Origin: JBLKSS01 sp047607725
GTDB lineage: Bacteria; Pseudomonadota; Gammaproteobacteria; Enterobacterales; Enterobacteriaceae
Assembly: GCF_047607725.1 (NCBI RefSeq)
Contig: NZ_JBLKSS010000107.1
Span: 1-7,426, forward strand
Length of the DNA: 7,426 nt
Direction of reading: 5' to 3'
Shown here: positions 5,825 to 7,426 of the stretch, piece after piece
Position numbering within the stretch: position 1 is the stretch's first letter
Layout: the number at the start of each line of letters is the position of its first letter
Made by a program: the position numbers and the translations under genes
The notes under the pieces: model-generated
What the model was told of the DNA's origin: nothing
What the model saw: the letters and a program-made list of their open reading frames with translations, nothing else
Database searches by the model: none

Positions 5825-7150
5825 TTACCTCCCGGCGGGAGGGTTCCCCTTTACAGCAGAGAACCGTTGCAGGAAGGCGACAAGCGGCGAGAAGTCATCA
5901 TTATCGCCGCACCAGGCAATGACGCCGTCCGGGCGGATCAGCAATACGGCCTGCGCCGTGTCGTTGACTAAGCCGTAGCGGACAAAAACTTCCTTGCGCG
6001 TGACCGTTTCCATCCCCGGATGCATACCGACCGTCAGACGGGCCACCAGCGCGGTTTTAACGGTTTCCCCCGCCAGGGATTTCAAAAGGCCGGCCGCCTG
6101 CGGGGGCGACAAACGTCTGCGGGATAGAACCAGTACATGAAAACAATAGCCGGCCAACACATCGAACAGATCCTGATGCCGGCTGAGCTGAGCATTAGGA
6201 GCCCGTGTTCCCGGCCTGGCGGGGGCGTTGGAGGGGCTTGACGGGGCGAGAAAAGGATTTTCGCCGTAGCGAATATCAAGTTGACCAAACTTGCGAAACG
6301 CTTTCTTCTGCACAAACCCAAGACGAGATGCCTGCCCCACCACGACCGGTGCCAGCNCATCCCTCACCNGGGCGCGCCAGCCGCTCTGCCCCGNGGCCAG
6401 GCTGAAGAGTTTGTCGGTAAAGGTGATAGTGTCGCACGCCACGGGCAGGCGTTCGCTTTCATAGGTCTCAAGCAGGCTCTCCGGCGCGCCATGTTGCAAG
6501 ACCGCCGCCAGCTTCCAGGCCAGGTTGGCGGCATCCTGCAACCCGGTGTTCATTTCTTGTCCCCCCGCCGGGGAGTGAATATGGGCAGCGTCTCCCGCCA
6601 CAAAAATGCGCCCGACGCGGTAACGATTCACATAGCGATGGTGGGTGCGAAATTTTGTGAGCCATTGCGCGTTGCCCAGCGTGACGGGCACCTGCGCCGC
6701 GGAGGAAAACGCGCGTTGCAGTTCATCCAGTTCAAGCGCTGCCGGTGCGCCATCGTCCTGACCACTATCGCTGCCGTTACGGTTATCATGGCCGGCATCA
6801 CGCGTGTCGTTATTACCGGCGCCATTACGATTGCTATCATCGGCGTCAATGTCAGTCGTCATGACGCGTGAAAGACCACTGCCCGCCAGCGGCAGAAATA
6901 GGCCGATGCGCTCGCCATGCATGAAGATACGGAAATGATCATGGCCGTTTTCCCAGTTCACCTGAACATCGCCGAGCAGAAAATTTTGCGGGTAAGGCGC
7001 GCCGCTAAACGGCAGAGCCAGATGATGGCGCACCTTGCTATGGCCACCATCCGCCCCCAGAACGTAGGCCGCTCGTAAGCGTGATAACCCGCCATTCTGG
7101 CTTATTTCGATGTCCACCCCCTCTTCGGAGGGGTTGCTGGTTCCGGTCAC
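5825..7150 (-). pseudogene. PheA/TfdB-type FAD-dependent aromatic monooxygenase, N-terminus lost to IS21
   Basis: Enzymes of this group use FAD and NAD(P)H to hydroxylate aromatic compounds in the cytoplasm (relatives include MhpA, TfdB and PheA). The frame keeps the second FAD/NAD(P)H motif GADGGHSKVR (residues 32-41 from the GTG at 7150) and the FAD ribityl-binding motif GRIFVAGDAAH (180-190), followed by SPAGGQEMNTGLQDAANLAW. A thioredoxin-like C-terminal domain ending near VLLIRPDGVIAWCGD is also present. The roughly 110 N-terminal residues with the GxGxxG Rossmann motif are absent, because IS21-type sequence begins at about 7135. The GTG at 7150 and the first few codons come from the element, and TGA at 7159-7157 closes the frame. 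FAD binding should be lost, so I call it a pseudogene. Residues 100-134 form an unusual Asp/Asn/Gly-rich insert. Three N bases fall at 6357-6394. The substrate cannot be named. Confidence 0.85.
6749..6853 (-). repeat. Asp/Asn/Gly-rich low-complexity insert in the monooxygenase
   Basis: Residues 100-134 of the monooxygenase frame are almost all D, N, G, S, R, T and H. They contain two similar units, DDSNRNGAG and HDNRNGSDSG, with NRNG at 107-110 and 123-126. The underlying DNA is a degenerate repeat: on the plus strand, GCCGTTACGGTTATCATGG near 6773 resembles GCCATTACGATTGCTATCAT near 6821. I know of no comparable segment at this point in the family, between the RVMTTD strand and the LDELQRAF helix. 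It looks like a repeat expansion into a surface loop. Confidence 0.6.
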
Positions 7151-7207
7151 GCCCGATCACTGATTCCGGTCGCCCGATCAGCGATTCCGATTCTGTCCGA
7201 TCGCTCA
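7141..7207 (+). repeat. IS21 terminal tandem repeats, likely transposase binding sites
   Basis: Three imperfect units stand end to end: 7141-7163, 7164-7184 and 7185-7207. Each starts TTCCG and contains CCGATC; the first two share TTCCGGTC and GCCCGATCA and differ by a 2-base gap. Multiple repeated blocks at each end are a known IS21-family trait and are thought to bind the IstA transposase. Confidence 0.8.
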
Positions 7208-7256
7208 TCTTCTGTTCCGCCATACTCTGGAGACTTTTAGCTTCCGGGGGTATGGC

Positions 7257-7426
7257 ATGGCACGTAAAAAGAAGAACGCGAGAACAGAAATGTGCATCTA
7301 TATCAATGTATTACGCATGAAATTTGAGCAGCGTCGCTCGAATCGCACCATCGCAGCAGCGCTCGGCATCAGCTGTACCACATGCACGATATCCTCGGCC
7401 GATTCACGGTAGCTAACCTGGTCTGG
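7257..7426 (+). pseudogene. istA: istA, IS21 family transposase, 5' part, apparent frameshift
   Basis: IstA is the DDE transposase of IS21-family elements and works with the AAA+ protein IstB. The ATG at 7257 follows a GGGGG ribosome site 6 bases upstream. The product begins MARKKKNARTEM, then INVLRMKFEQRRSNRTIAAA and LGISCTT, which is the N-terminal helix-turn-helix of the family (usually YEQVLRMKFEQGRSNRAIA, then LGI). After LGISCTT (about 7382) the frame runs into TAG at 7410-7412. The expected continuation, HDILGRFTVANLVW, is read in another frame from 7385 to the window edge. Loss of one base at about 7380-7384 explains this. The rest of the gene is not visible. A sequencing error in a multicopy IS is the alternative to real inactivation. 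Confidence 0.8.

Larger units (their letters stand above)
7135..7426 (+). mobile_element. Left end of an IS21-family insertion sequence
   Basis: Monooxygenase-homologous sequence ends and IS21-type sequence begins at about 7135 (TGCTGGTTCC; a TG at 7138 is the alternative edge). IS21-family termini normally begin with TG. Then come three tandem 21-23 base repeats (7141-7207), a non-coding leader and the start of istA. The rest of istA, the istB helper ATPase and the right end lie outside the window. The insertion removes or displaces the 5' part of the monooxygenase gene. Confidence 0.8.

Noticed and set aside
6281..6871. 196-residue plus-strand frame opposite the monooxygenase, with a hydrophobic tail
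   Set aside because: The tail is the antisense reading of the Asp/Asn-rich insert (GAC/AAC codons read as Val/Ile); there is no homology and no ribosome site.
7141..7207. CRISPR array
   Set aside because: The repeats are imperfect, directly adjacent without spacers, and sit at an IS21 terminus beside istA.

Overview
The window suggests an enterobacterial genome in active decay. The best fit is a Sodalis-like or similar recently host-restricted insect symbiont. This lineage call is an inference from three things: enterobacterial-type protein sequences (SitBCD and DigH closely match my memory of the enteric proteins), insertion sequences lying inside genes at both ends, and several genes carrying frameshifts or internal deletions beside intact ones. 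Twelve isolated ambiguous bases (N) show that the assembly has some low-quality or mixed positions.

Left part, + strand (1-2128). The window opens in the last codons of an IS66-family transposase, followed by the element's right terminus at about 140. Directly after it sits the 3' part of sitB, the ATPase of the SitABCD manganese/iron ABC transporter. sitC and sitD follow in normal operon order and spacing, but sitC has a frameshift and two apparent in-frame deletions, and sitD has one apparent in-frame deletion. All three inferred in-frame deletions leave a 6-7 base motif of the kind expected from slippage between short direct repeats. The transporter is very probably dead.

Middle part, - strand (2228-5388). 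Two full-length glycan-hydrolase genes probably form one transcription unit, read right to left. The first is a cytoplasmic two-domain GH3 beta-N-acetylhexosaminidase-like enzyme. The second is an outer-membrane lipoprotein orthologous to E. coli DigH (YddW), a peptidoglycan glycosyl hydrolase that acts at the divisome. Both keep their family motifs and are the best candidates for working genes here. They converge on the sit operon across about 100 bases that contain an imperfect inverted repeat.

Right part. Bases 5389-5824 hold an AT-rich, palindrome-containing region upstream of the GH3 gene, then a GC-rich stretch with no recognisable gene. Next comes a PheA/TfdB-type FAD-dependent aromatic monooxygenase (- strand) that lost its N-terminal Rossmann FAD motif to the insertion of an IS21-family element at about 7135. 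That element shows its typical tandem terminal repeats and the first codons of istA, which itself carries an apparent 1-base deletion.

Overall, a metal transporter and an aromatic hydroxylase are being lost to IS insertion and small deletions, while a cell-wall glycan module survives. I see no clear novel defence, toxin or RNA system.
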